Part shown: positions 27,784 to 35,163 of the stretch, piece after piece | How positions within the stretch are numbered: the stretch's first letter is position 1 | How the letters are laid out: each line of letters opens with the position of its first letter | From: Pseudomonas sp. MPC6 | GTDB taxonomy: Bacteria; Pseudomonadota; Gammaproteobacteria; Pseudomonadales; Pseudomonadaceae | Assembly: GCF_006094435.1 (NCBI RefSeq) | Contig: NZ_CP034783.1 | Coordinates: forward strand, 5,483,001-5,547,000 | DNA: 64,000 nt | Direction: 5' to 3' | Made by a program: the position numbers and the translations under genes | Notes under the pieces: model-generated | The model's database searches: none | Seen by the model: only the letters and a program-made list of their open reading frames with translations | Told to the model about the DNA's origin: nothing

Positions 27784-29922
27784 ATGTTCGACGCTCTCTC
27801 CATCCGCCTGAAAATCGTCCTGCTGTCCGGCCTGTGCCTGCTGGGCGTGGTCCTCCTGATCGTCGGCATGAACATCTACCAGACCAATCAGAACGACCAG
27901 CTGGTCAGTGCCTCCAGCAGCAAAATGCTCACCGCCAGCGTGCAGGATCTGCTCCAGGCCAAGGCGGCCGAACAAGCCGTGCGCGTGCAGAAGACTTTCG
28001 GCGAAAACCTGCTGGTGGTGACCGCCCTGGCTGATCAGATCAAGGACATGCGCAGCATGGCCGCCAAGCGCTCGCTTGAAGCCGGGGCCCTGCGCGAAGA
28101 GTTGAACCAGAGCCTGAAGACCGCCTTCGAGCGCAACAGCAAGGTGCTGGGGATCTGGCTGGCCTTCGAACCCGATGGCCTGGACGGCAAGGACCGCGAA
28201 TTCGCCAACGATGCGGCGCGTCAGTCCAATGAGGCCGGTCGTTTCGCCAGCTACTGGAGCCGTGCCGGCGGGGCCGGTATCAATACGATCATGGTCGAAG
28301 ACGACATGACCAAGACCACCTTGAGCCTTAGCGGCACGCCATATAACAGCTGGTACACCTGCCCCCGCGACAGCAAGCGCACCTGCCTGCTGGACCCGTA
28401 TGCCGACACCGTCGCCGGCAAGGAAATGCTGATGACCACCATTGCCGTACCGCTGCTGGTGGATGGCAAATCCATCGGTGTGGTCGGGGTGGATATCGCC
28501 CTCGACGCCTTGCAAGCGGCGTCTGTCGAATCTCAACGCGAGCTGTTCAATAGCGCCGGCCACATGCTGATCGTCTCCGGCAGCGGCGTACTCGCCGGCT
28601 ATAGCGCGGACGCGAGCAAAGTCGGCAAAAGCATCAGTGACACGCTGGGCCCGGATGGCAAGGACGTCCTGCAATTGTTGGGTGGAGCCGCGCCGAAAAT
28701 ACTCGAACAGGGCGACCTGATCCGTGCGGTGTACCCGGTCAGCCCGATTGCCGAATCCAAAGCCTGGGGCGTGGTGATCGACCTGCCCAAACAAGTGCTG
28801 CTGGCCGACTCGGTGAAACTGCAAGCGGTGCTCGATGATGCCCAGCAAAGCGGCACGATCAAGGCGGTGCTGGTGGCGGTAGTCGCTGGCTTGATCGGCC
28901 TGTTGCTGATCTGGCTCACCGCGTCCGGCGTGACCCGGCCGATCAATAGCGTGGCCCAGATGCTCAAGGCGATTGCCAGCGGCGACGGCGACCTGACTCA
29001 GCGCCTGCACTACAACAAGAAAGACGAACTGGGCGAGTTGGTCAGCTGGTTCAATCGTTTCCTCGACAAGCTGCAACCAACCATCGCGCAGATCAAGCAA
29101 AGCATCACTGACGCCCGTGGCACCGCCGACCAATCTTCGGAAATTGCCCGTCAAACCAGCGAAGGCATGCAGGTGCAATTCCGCGAAATCGACCAGGTCG
29201 CCACCGCGTCCAATGAAATGAGCGCCACCGCCCATGACGTCGCCAACAGTGCGTCGAATGCCGCGAGCGCAGCCAAAGGTGCCGATCAGTCGGCCCGCGA
29301 TGGCCTGTCGATCATCGAGCGCAGCACCCGCGACATCAATCAGCTCGCCGAGGAAGTCAGCAAGGCGGTGACTGAAGTTGAAGCCCTGGCGGTCAACAGT
29401 GAACAGATCGGCTCGGTACTGGAAGTGATCCGCAGCATCGCCGAGCAAACCAACCTGCTGGCGCTCAACGCGGCAATCGAAGCGGCCCGTGCCGGCGAGA
29501 GCGGGCGCGGGTTTGCGGTCGTGGCCGATGAGGTGCGCAACCTGGCCAAACGCACGCAAGACTCGGTGGAAGAAATCCGCCAGGTGATCGAGCGCATCCA
29601 GACCGGCACCCGCGGCGTAGTGGCCACCATGCATTCGAGCCAGACCCAGGCCCACAGCAACGCCGGACAGATCCAGCAGGCGGTGCAGGCCTTGAGCAAA
29701 ATCAGCGACGCGGTCACCGTGATCAGCGACATGAACCTGCAAATCGCCAGCGCCGCCGAACAGCAAAGCGCCGTCGCCGAAGAGGTCAATCGCAACGTCT
29801 CGGCCATCCGCACCGTGACCGAAACCCTCACCGGACAAGCCACCGAATCGGCGCAGATCAGCAACCACCTCAACGCCCTGACCACCCGGCAGATGGAATT
29901 GATGGATCAGTTCCGGGTGTAG
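27784..29922 (+). CDS. Methyl-accepting chemotaxis protein with dCache sensor
   Basis: A 712-residue chemoreceptor. TM1 is near residues 9-29 ([19 protein letters not shown]), followed by a periplasmic dCache_1 domain of about 320 residues ([16 protein letters not shown], then [23 protein letters not shown]). TM2 is near 360-380, HAMP follows ([21 protein letters not shown]), and a long MCP signalling coiled coil carries the hairpin tip [35 protein letters not shown]. The C-terminus has no NWETF-type CheR pentapeptide. The ligand cannot be read from sequence. The true start is 27784; the open frame upstream is not coding. Confidence 0.93.
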   Translation: MFDALSIRLKIVLLSGLCLLGVVLLIVGMNIYQTNQNDQLVSASSSKMLTASVQDLLQAKAAEQAVRVQKTFGENLLVVTALADQIKDMRSMAAKRSLEAGALREELNQSLKTAFERNSKVLGIWLAFEPDGLDGKDREFANDAARQSNEAGRFASYWSRAGGAGINTIMVEDDMTKTTLSLSGTPYNSWYTCPRDSKRTCLLDPYADTVAGKEMLMTTIAVPLLVDGKSIGVVGVDIALDALQAASVESQRELFNSAGHMLIVSGSGVLAGYSADASKVGKSISDTLGPDGKDVLQLLGGAAPKILEQGDLIRAVYPVSPIAESKAWGVVIDLPKQVLLADSVKLQAVLDDAQQSGTIKAVLVAVVAGLIGLLLIWLTASGVTRPINSVAQMLKAIASGDGDLTQRLHYNKKDELGELVSWFNRFLDKLQPTIAQIKQSITDARGTADQSSEIARQTSEGMQVQFREIDQVATASNEMSATAHDVANSASNAASAAKGADQSARDGLSIIERSTRDINQLAEEVSKAVTEVEALAVNSEQIGSVLEVIRSIAEQTNLLALNAAIEAARAGESGRGFAVVADEVRNLAKRTQDSVEEIRQVIERIQTGTRGVVATMHSSQTQAHSNAGQIQQAVQALSKISDAVTVISDMNLQIASAAEQQSAVAEEVNRNVSAIRTVTETLTGQATESAQISNHLNALTTRQMELMDQFRV

Positions 29923-29930
29923 CCCGCAAT

Positions 29931-29980
29931 AGATCGCAGCCTGCGCCGATCCCTGTAGGAGCTGCCGCAGGCTGCGATCT
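29931..29980. repeat. Palindromic repeat of a distinct REP family
   Basis: A perfect 15-base inverted repeat (AGATCGCAGCCTGCG and its complement) encloses CTGTAGGAGCTGCC. It differs in the arms from the other REPs here. Confidence 0.75.
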
Positions 29981-30026
29981 ATCGATCTTTTGATCTATGC
30001 TGCCCTCTCGCTCCGGAGGGCCTTCG

Positions 30027-31376
30027 ATGACTGATCTACTCACGTCCATTCAAGCCGCACTCGGCTTGCCTCATACCCCTATCCCGTTCACTTCCAGTGG
30101 CGCCCTGCCCTCGGCGTTTGCCGTGACAGACCTGGCGTGCGCCAGCATGGCCGCCGCCGGCCAGGCCATCGGCGAATTGCTCAATCAACAAACCGGGCGC
30201 CTGCCCCACCTTGAGGTCGACCGGCGCCTGGCCTCGTTCTGGTTCTGGACCTCGATCCGCCCGATGGGCTGGAGCGTGCCGCCGCTGTGGGACCCGATCG
30301 CGGGCGACTACGCGACCAAAGATGGCTGGATCCGCCTGCACACCAACGCCCCCCATCACCGCGCCGCTGCCGAACACGTGCTGGGTGTCTGTGCCGACCG
30401 CGCAGCGATGGCGAGCAAGGTGGCTCAGTGGACCAACACCGATCTGGAACAGGCGGTGGTCGACGCTGGAGGCTGCGCCGCCGAGATGCGATCCTGGGCG
30501 CAGTGGCAGGCCCATCCCCAAGGTCAGGCCGTAAATGCCGAACAGCTGATTCAGTTCGCCGCCAACAGCAGCCGGAACGCAAAACCCTGGCAAGGTTCGG
30601 TGGCGCAACCGCTGGCCGGGATCAAGGTGCTGGATCTGACTCGCGTACTCGCGGGACCGGTCGCCAGCCGTTTTCTCGCCGGGCTCGGCGCCGACGTCCT
30701 GCGTATCGATCCACCGACCTGGAACGAACCGGGCGTGGTGCCTGAAGTCACCCTGGGCAAACGCTGCGCGCGTCTGGATCTGCATGACAAGGCCGATCGC
30801 GAGCTGTTCGAAGGCCTGCTCAAGGACGCCGACATCCTGCTGCACGGCTATCGCGCCGATGCTTTGGAGCGTCTGGGGTATGGCCTCGCCGAACGCCAGC
30901 TATTGGCTCCCGGGCTGATCGACGTCTGCCTGAACGCCTACGGCTGGAGCGGCCCGTGGCAGAACCGCCGCGGCTTCGACAGCCTGGTACAGATGAGCAG
31001 CGGCATAGCCGAAGCCGGCATGCACTGGCAGCAGGCGGACAAACCGACGCCCTTGCCCTTGCAAGCGCTGGATCACGCCACCGGGTATTTGATGGCGGCC
31101 AGTGCGATCAGGTTGTTGGCCCAACGGTTGAACAGCGGACGGGGCGGCTCGGCGCGATTGTCCCTGGCGCGGACGGCGAAGTTGTTGGTCGAGGGTGGTG
31201 CCGGGACGGATGAGCCGCTGCGGGCGGAGGAAGAAAGCGATCAAGGGTTGTTGGTCGAGCAAACGCCCTGGGGGCCGGCGCATCGGTTGCAGGTTCCTTT
31301 GAGAATTACCGGGACGCCGCTGCAGTGGGCTATTCCGGCTGGGGAACTGGGTTCACATCGCCCGTTGTGGTGGTGA
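30027..31376 (+). CDS. CoA-transferase family III (CaiB/BaiF) protein
   Basis: A 449-residue protein of the CaiB/BaiF (formyl-CoA transferase-like) family, which moves CoA between carboxylic acids. The core signature is LAGIKVLDLTRVLAGPVASRFLAGLGADVLRIDPP (about residues 200-235), followed by GKRCARLDLHDKADR and DADILLHGYRADALERLG. The N-terminal 190 residues are less conserved. The position of the usual catalytic Asp near the core was not certain from reading. The start at 30027 has GGAGG 8 bases upstream. The donor and acceptor are unknown, and the neighbours do not help. Confidence 0.85.
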   Translation: MTDLLTSIQAALGLPHTPIPFTSSGALPSAFAVTDLACASMAAAGQAIGELLNQQTGRLPHLEVDRRLASFWFWTSIRPMGWSVPPLWDPIAGDYATKDGWIRLHTNAPHHRAAAEHVLGVCADRAAMASKVAQWTNTDLEQAVVDAGGCAAEMRSWAQWQAHPQGQAVNAEQLIQFAANSSRNAKPWQGSVAQPLAGIKVLDLTRVLAGPVASRFLAGLGADVLRIDPPTWNEPGVVPEVTLGKRCARLDLHDKADRELFEGLLKDADILLHGYRADALERLGYGLAERQLLAPGLIDVCLNAYGWSGPWQNRRGFDSLVQMSSGIAEAGMHWQQADKPTPLPLQALDHATGYLMAASAIRLLAQRLNSGRGGSARLSLARTAKLLVEGGAGTDEPLRAEEESDQGLLVEQTPWGPAHRLQVPLRITGTPLQWAIPAGELGSHRPLWW

Positions 31377-31387
31377 CGATACCGGCC

Positions 31388-31473
31388 CCTTCGCGAGCAA
31401 GCCCGCTCCCACATTAGTCCGCGTTCGTCCAGGTAAACTCGATCTCCTGTGGGAGCGGGCTTGCTCGCGAAGG
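31388..31473. repeat. REP pair upstream of the IS110 insertion
   Basis: Two TGTGGGAGCGGGCTTGCTCG REPs in outward-facing order. A third REP, at 31511-31530, is the one interrupted by the IS and would form a normal REPIN with the second. Confidence 0.88.
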
Positions 31474-31548
31474 CGGCGGCCCAGTCAATATCGATATCGC
31501 CTGACACACCGTTTTCCGAGCAAGCCCGCTTGTATGTTTAGACTTGTA

Positions 31549-31688
31549 GGGGTGGTGGGACTAAAAGCCAGCATCTGACTCTAGCCAGTACAGACCGTGG
31601 GAGACTTCGCCCCACCCCTTCACCAAAGCGCCGATAAGGAATGCATCGGCCATGACCGACGATAGAAGCAAGCCAGCGCAATGGTGAA
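31549..31688 (+). ncRNA. Predicted bridge RNA of the IS110 element
   Basis: Two consecutive stem-loops. The first is closed by GGGGTGG (31549-31555) and CCACCCC (31612-31618). The second is closed by TTCACCA-AA-GCGC (31619-31631) pairing symmetrically with GCGC-AA-TGGTGAA (31676-31688). The first loop contains GTGGGAG (31597-31603), complementary to the target's right side CTCCCAC including the CT core, and AAGCCAGC (31565-31572), resembling the left side AAGCCCGC. The second loop has ATAGAA (31662-31667), identical to the right IS end. This fits the IS621 bridge-RNA model with target loop first and donor loop second. The transcript ends are not known. Confidence 0.65.
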
Positions 31689-31728
31689 GCCCCGACAAGC
31701 CTTTAAACCCTAACCCGGAGCTTTCTTT

Positions 31729-32691
31729 GTGGCAATGAGTGTCTCGCGTTCTGTAGTCGGAGTGGATGTCGCCAAGGCCGAAGTGGTGGTCTATCAGGCC
31801 GACACGGATCTGCTGTTGGCCGTGTCAAACGATAAACCGTCTCTTACAAAGTGGCTGAAAACGTTACCTGCAAACAGCGCCATCGCTATTGAAGCCACCA
31901 ATATCTATCACCTGGATACGGTTGAGCTGGCTCATGCAATGGGACATACCGTCTATGTCATCGACGGCTTCCGTTTGAGTAATTACCGCAAAGGAGTGGG
32001 TGGCCGCGCCAAAACAGATGCCAGCGACGCCCGTTTACTGGCGCGTTACTTGAAGAACGAAGAGGAAGAGCTACGTCCTTGGAGCCCGCCGCCGAAGGTC
32101 TATACCAAGCTTCAAAGCCTGCTTCGAAGACGAGCGACATTGGTCCAGGCGCGTGTCAGTTTGACTCAAAGCTGGAACGACGAACCGCTGCTGAAAGCGG
32201 CATTCAAACAACAGATCGCTGCCATGGGCCGATTGGATTTACTCATCCAGAAGAAGCTGTTGGACGTCGTAAAAGAGGCGGGTCTGCTCGAGCAAGTCAA
32301 ACGCTGCCAGGCCGTAGAGGGGGTCGGTTTTCTTACCGCCACCGCACTGACGATGGCATTTCAACGTGGCGACTTCGCCAGTGGTGACGCCTATATCGCG
32401 TTTCTTGGAATGGATTTGAGAGTCTCTGATTCGGGGCAGATGAACGGACGTCGAAAGCTGACCAAGAAAGGTGACTCAGAGATACGGCGCCTGCTGCATA
32501 ACGCGGCGATGGCTGCCAGTCGCTCAAAGACCTGGAAGCCGTTTTACGAACGCTATCTGGAGCGGGGATTAAAGACGACTCAAGTGCTGGTCATCCTGGC
32601 TCGCAAGCTGGCACGGGTGGCATTCGCCCTGATGAAGAACCAGAGCGAATATCAGCCAAATCCAGTTTTTGGGGCTTCCCCCCAAACATAG
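31729..32691 (+). CDS. IS110-family transposase (DEDD recombinase)
   Basis: A 320-residue transposase. The N-terminal RuvC-like DEDD domain has D13 (GVDVAK), E55 (IAIEATNIYH), and D97 and D100 (KTDASDARLLA). A coiled-coil middle follows, then a C-terminal Transposase_20 domain (EGVGFLTATALTM, AFLGMDLRVSDSGQMNGR, KKGDSEIRRLLHNAA) in which S233 or S235 should be the nucleophilic serine. All expected residues and full length are present, so the gene looks intact. The GTG start is chosen because GGAG lies 8 bases upstream; an ATG at 31735 is the alternative. The right inverted repeat overlaps its stop codon. Confidence 0.95.
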   Translation: MAMSVSRSVVGVDVAKAEVVVYQADTDLLLAVSNDKPSLTKWLKTLPANSAIAIEATNIYHLDTVELAHAMGHTVYVIDGFRLSNYRKGVGGRAKTDASDARLLARYLKNEEEELRPWSPPPKVYTKLQSLLRRRATLVQARVSLTQSWNDEPLLKAAFKQQIAAMGRLDLLIQKKLLDVVKEAGLLEQVKRCQAVEGVGFLTATALTMAFQRGDFASGDAYIAFLGMDLRVSDSGQMNGRRKLTKKGDSEIRRLLHNAAMAASRSKTWKPFYERYLERGLKTTQVLVILARKLARVAFALMKNQSEYQPNPVFGASPQT

Positions 32692-32804
32692 AATCTCCCA
32701 CAGGTCCAGCGTTCTCCACCCTTAAGTCCTGCGCAGGATTTCATCATTGGTCCGCGCCAAGGCATACTTGCCACCCTCCGCACGCCAGAACCAAAAACCG
32801 CCCC

Positions 32805-34313
32805 ATGCGTATCCACGTCAGCTTTATCGACCGCGTCGGCATCACCCAGGAAGTCCTGGCCTTGCTCGGTGGACGCAATCTCAACCTGGACGCGGTGGAA
32901 ATGGTGCCGCCCAACGTCTACATCGATGCCCCGACCCTGAGCCCGCAAGTCCTCGAAGAGCTGCGCGATGCGCTGTTCAGCGTACGCGGCGTGCAGGCGG
33001 TGACGGTGGTCGACATCCTCCCCGGGCAGCGTCGGCATTTGCAGCTCGATGCATTGCTCGCGGCCATGACCGACCCGGTACTGGCCCTGGACAGTGCCGG
33101 CAAGGTATTGCTGGCCAACCCGGCGTTGATCGCGCTTTACGGTCGCGAACCGGCCGGTGAAAGCGTCGCCGACTTATTCGCCGATCCGCTATTGCTCGAC
33201 GCTTTGCTGGAGCATGGTTTCCGTCTTCCGCTGCGCGAGATCACCGTCAACGGCCAGACCCTGTTGCTGGACGCCACGCCGATCACCAATGCCGGCGCCT
33301 TGCTGACCCTGTATCAACCGAACCGCATTGGCGAACGCCTCTCGGCGCTGCACCACGACCATGCCGAGGGTTTCGATGCGTTGCTGGGCGAGTCGCCGGC
33401 CATTCGAACACTCAAGGCCCGCGCCCAACGAGTGGCGGCGCTCGATGCGCCCTTGTTGATCCAGGGTGAAACCGGCACCGGCAAAGAACTGGTGGCGCGT
33501 GCCTGTCACGCCATCAGTACCCGGCACGGCTCACCGTTCCTGGCGTTGAACTGCGCGGCATTGCCGGAGAACCTCGCCGAAAGCGAGCTGTTCGGCTACG
33601 CCCCCGGCGCTTTCACCGGCGCGCAACGGGGCGGCAAACCGGGGCTGATGGAGCTGGCCAACCAGGGCACGGTATTTCTCGATGAGATCGGCGAGATGTC
33701 GCCTTACTTGCAGGCGAAATTGTTGCGCTTCCTCAATGACGGCAGCTTCCGCCGTGTCGGCGGGGATCGTGAGGTCAAGGTCAACGTGCGGATCCTCAGC
33801 GCGACCCATCGCGACCTGGAAAAAATGGTCAGCGAAGGTTCATTCCGCGAAGACCTGTTTTATCGTCTCAACGTCCTCAACGTCGAAGTCCCGCCGCTGC
33901 GCGAACGCGGCCAGGACATCCTGCTGCTGGCTCGCTATTTCATGCAGCAGGCCTGCGCGCAGATCCAGCGCCCGGTCTGTCGCCTGGCGCCGGGCACCTA
34001 TCCGGCATTGCTGGGTAACCGCTGGCCGGGCAACGTGCGGCAACTGCAGAACGTGATCTTCCGCGCCGCAGCGATTTGCGAAAGCAGCCTGGTGGACATC
34101 GGCGATCTGGACATCGCCGGTACTTCCGTGGCGCGTCAAAGCGACAGCGAGGTCGATAGCCTCGAGCAAGCCATGGAAGAGTTCGAGAAGACGCTGCTGG
34201 AAAAACTCTACGTCAGCTACCCCTCCACTCGCCAACTGGCCAGCCGTCTGCAGACCTCCCACACCGCCATCGCCCATCGGTTGCGCAAGTACGGGATTCC
34301 CAACAAGCCGTAA
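32805..34313 (+). CDS. gcsR: TyrR-like sigma-54 enhancer-binding protein GcsR
   Basis: A 502-residue activator with the TyrR-like order of an N-terminal ACT domain (1-75; MRIHVSFIDRVGITQEVL), PAS (about 80-190), an AAA+ sigma-54 interaction domain (about 195-420) and a C-terminal HTH (KTLLEKLYVSYPSTRQLASRLQTSHTAIAHRLRKYG). The AAA+ domain shows Walker A GETGTGKE, the GAFTGA loop, and Walker B TVFLDEIGEM. In P. aeruginosa, GcsR activates the gcvH2-gcvP2-glyA2-sdaA-gcvT2 operon in response to glycine. Here it lies next to that operon, whose leader holds three matching 18-base sites and a -24/-12 promoter. Confidence 0.93.
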   Translation: MRIHVSFIDRVGITQEVLALLGGRNLNLDAVEMVPPNVYIDAPTLSPQVLEELRDALFSVRGVQAVTVVDILPGQRRHLQLDALLAAMTDPVLALDSAGKVLLANPALIALYGREPAGESVADLFADPLLLDALLEHGFRLPLREITVNGQTLLLDATPITNAGALLTLYQPNRIGERLSALHHDHAEGFDALLGESPAIRTLKARAQRVAALDAPLLIQGETGTGKELVARACHAISTRHGSPFLALNCAALPENLAESELFGYAPGAFTGAQRGGKPGLMELANQGTVFLDEIGEMSPYLQAKLLRFLNDGSFRRVGGDREVKVNVRILSATHRDLEKMVSEGSFREDLFYRLNVLNVEVPPLRERGQDILLLARYFMQQACAQIQRPVCRLAPGTYPALLGNRWPGNVRQLQNVIFRAAAICESSLVDIGDLDIAGTSVARQSDSEVDSLEQAMEEFEKTLLEKLYVSYPSTRQLASRLQTSHTAIAHRLRKYGIPNKP

Positions 34314-34350
34314 GCCTGGGAATGCGATCTCATTCCCCATACAAACCCCC

Positions 34351-34440
34351 TGTGGGAGCGGGCTTGCTCGCGAAGGCGGTGTATCAGCCAACATTAATGT
34401 CGATTGACACGCCCTCTTCGCGAGCAAGCCCGCTCCCACA
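34351..34440. repeat. REPIN between gcsR and gcvH
   Basis: A TGTGGGAGCGGGCTTGCTCG inverted pair just after the gcsR stop. Confidence 0.9.
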
Positions 34441-34486
34441 GGTTTTGTGTCCGGCCAATAGATCCTCTTCAAAAGCGACCTCCACC

Positions 34487-34504
34487 TGTACGGAAAGCGC
34501 TACA
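34487..34504. promoter_or_regulatory. GcsR-like site 1
   Basis: TGTACGG-AAAG-CGCTACA, 7-4-7 architecture as in the GcsR consensus recalled for P. aeruginosa (TGTAACG-N4-CGTTCCG). Confidence 0.65.
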
Positions 34505-34505
34505 G

Positions 34506-34523
34506 CGGAACGATATCGCTACA
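34506..34523. promoter_or_regulatory. GcsR-like site 2
   Basis: CGGAACG-ATAT-CGCTACA, starting 19 bases after the start of site 1. CGGAACG is the exact complement of the CGTTCCG half. Confidence 0.65.
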
Positions 34524-34586
34524 CCCTCCTCTGATCACCGCCGTGCAAGGCTTTGATCCCTCTAGGCTTTTTTCTTTGCCTCGCGC

Positions 34587-34604
34587 TGTAGCGATTTCGC
34601 TACA
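34587..34604. promoter_or_regulatory. GcsR-like site 3 (perfect dyad arms)
   Basis: TGTAGCG-ATTT-CGCTACA has perfectly complementary 7-base arms. It lies about 80 bases upstream of the -24/-12 promoter. Confidence 0.7.
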
Positions 34605-34667
34605 GCCGATACATCACCTCGCCTTACAAATTCACATAAGCCATTGATTTATAAGGAATAAACAACA

Positions 34668-34684
34668 TTGGCCGCGAATTTGCT
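34668..34684 (+). promoter_or_regulatory. Sigma-54 (-24/-12) promoter of the glycine cleavage operon
   Basis: TTGGCCGCGAATTTGCT has GG at -24 and GC at -12 with the obligatory 10-base gap. It lies 85 bases upstream of gcvH and downstream of the three enhancer-like sites. Confidence 0.8.
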
Positions 34685-34768
34685 TAGTAACCACTCATAA
34701 AACAGGGCATTGCCCCAGCATTCACCATCGCGTCCACCAGACGAGTCTGGCCCCCCTTAGGAGTTTCC

Positions 34769-35152
34769 ATGAGCGAATTGCGTTTTACTGAAGATCACGA
34801 ATGGCTGCGCACCGAAGCTGACGGTAGCGTCACAGTTGGTATCACCGCTTTCGCGCAGAATGCCCTGGGCGACGTGGTTTTCGTACAACTGCCTGAGCTG
34901 CAGTCCTACGACAAAGGCGCTGAAACCGCCACCGTGGAATCGGTAAAAGCGGCCAGCGGCGTGTACATGCCCCTGGACGGAGAAATCCTGCAAGTGAACC
35001 CGGCGCTGGACAGCAGCCCGGAACTGGTCAACGAAGATCCACTGGGCGAAGGCTGGTTCTTCCGCTTCCAGCCAACCGACGCCTCGGCTGTTGCCAAATT
35101 GCTGGATCAGGACGCCTACGACCGCCTGATCAAAGCCAACGCCGAAGCCTGA
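34769..35152 (+). CDS. gcvH: Glycine cleavage system H protein
   Basis: A 127-residue lipoyl carrier that shuttles the aminomethyl group between GcvP and GcvT. The lipoylated Lys is K60 in [12 protein letters not shown], with the usual [12 protein letters not shown] start and [10 protein letters not shown] near residue 95. A strong AGGAG precedes the ATG. It is the first gene of gcvH-gcvP-sdaA-gcvT; this is the glycine-inducible second set (gcvH2 in P. aeruginosa nomenclature) and is read from the -24/-12 promoter upstream. Confidence 0.97.
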   Translation: MSELRFTEDHEWLRTEADGSVTVGITAFAQNALGDVVFVQLPELQSYDKGAETATVESVKAASGVYMPLDGEILQVNPALDSSPELVNEDPLGEGWFFRFQPTDASAVAKLLDQDAYDRLIKANAEA

Positions 35153-35163
35153 GGAGCGCCGAC

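Larger units (their letters stand above)
31531..32696 (+). mobile_element. IS110-family insertion sequence inserted in a REP
   Basis: A 1166-base element bounded by CT dinucleotides (31529-31530 and 32695-32696). Deleting it rejoins GAGCAAGCCCG-CT-CCCACAGG, an intact REP half, so the target was a REP and no other target duplication is present. Subterminal 7-base inverted repeats TATGTTT (31533-31539) and AAACATA (32684-32690) flank the core. The non-coding space is on the left (198 bases) and nearly none on the right, the IS110-group layout in which the bridge RNA lies upstream of the transposase. Known REP-targeting relatives in Pseudomonas include ISPpu9 and ISPpu10. Confidence 0.93.

Noticed and set aside
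27736..29868. A 710-codon open frame antisense to the chemoreceptor gene
   Set aside because: Shadow frame of a strongly supported MCP gene, with repetitive low-information sequence and no start signal.
31388..31530. CRISPR-like repeats beside the IS element
   Set aside because: The repeats are palindromic REPs in alternating orientation with unequal gaps, and no cas gene is present.
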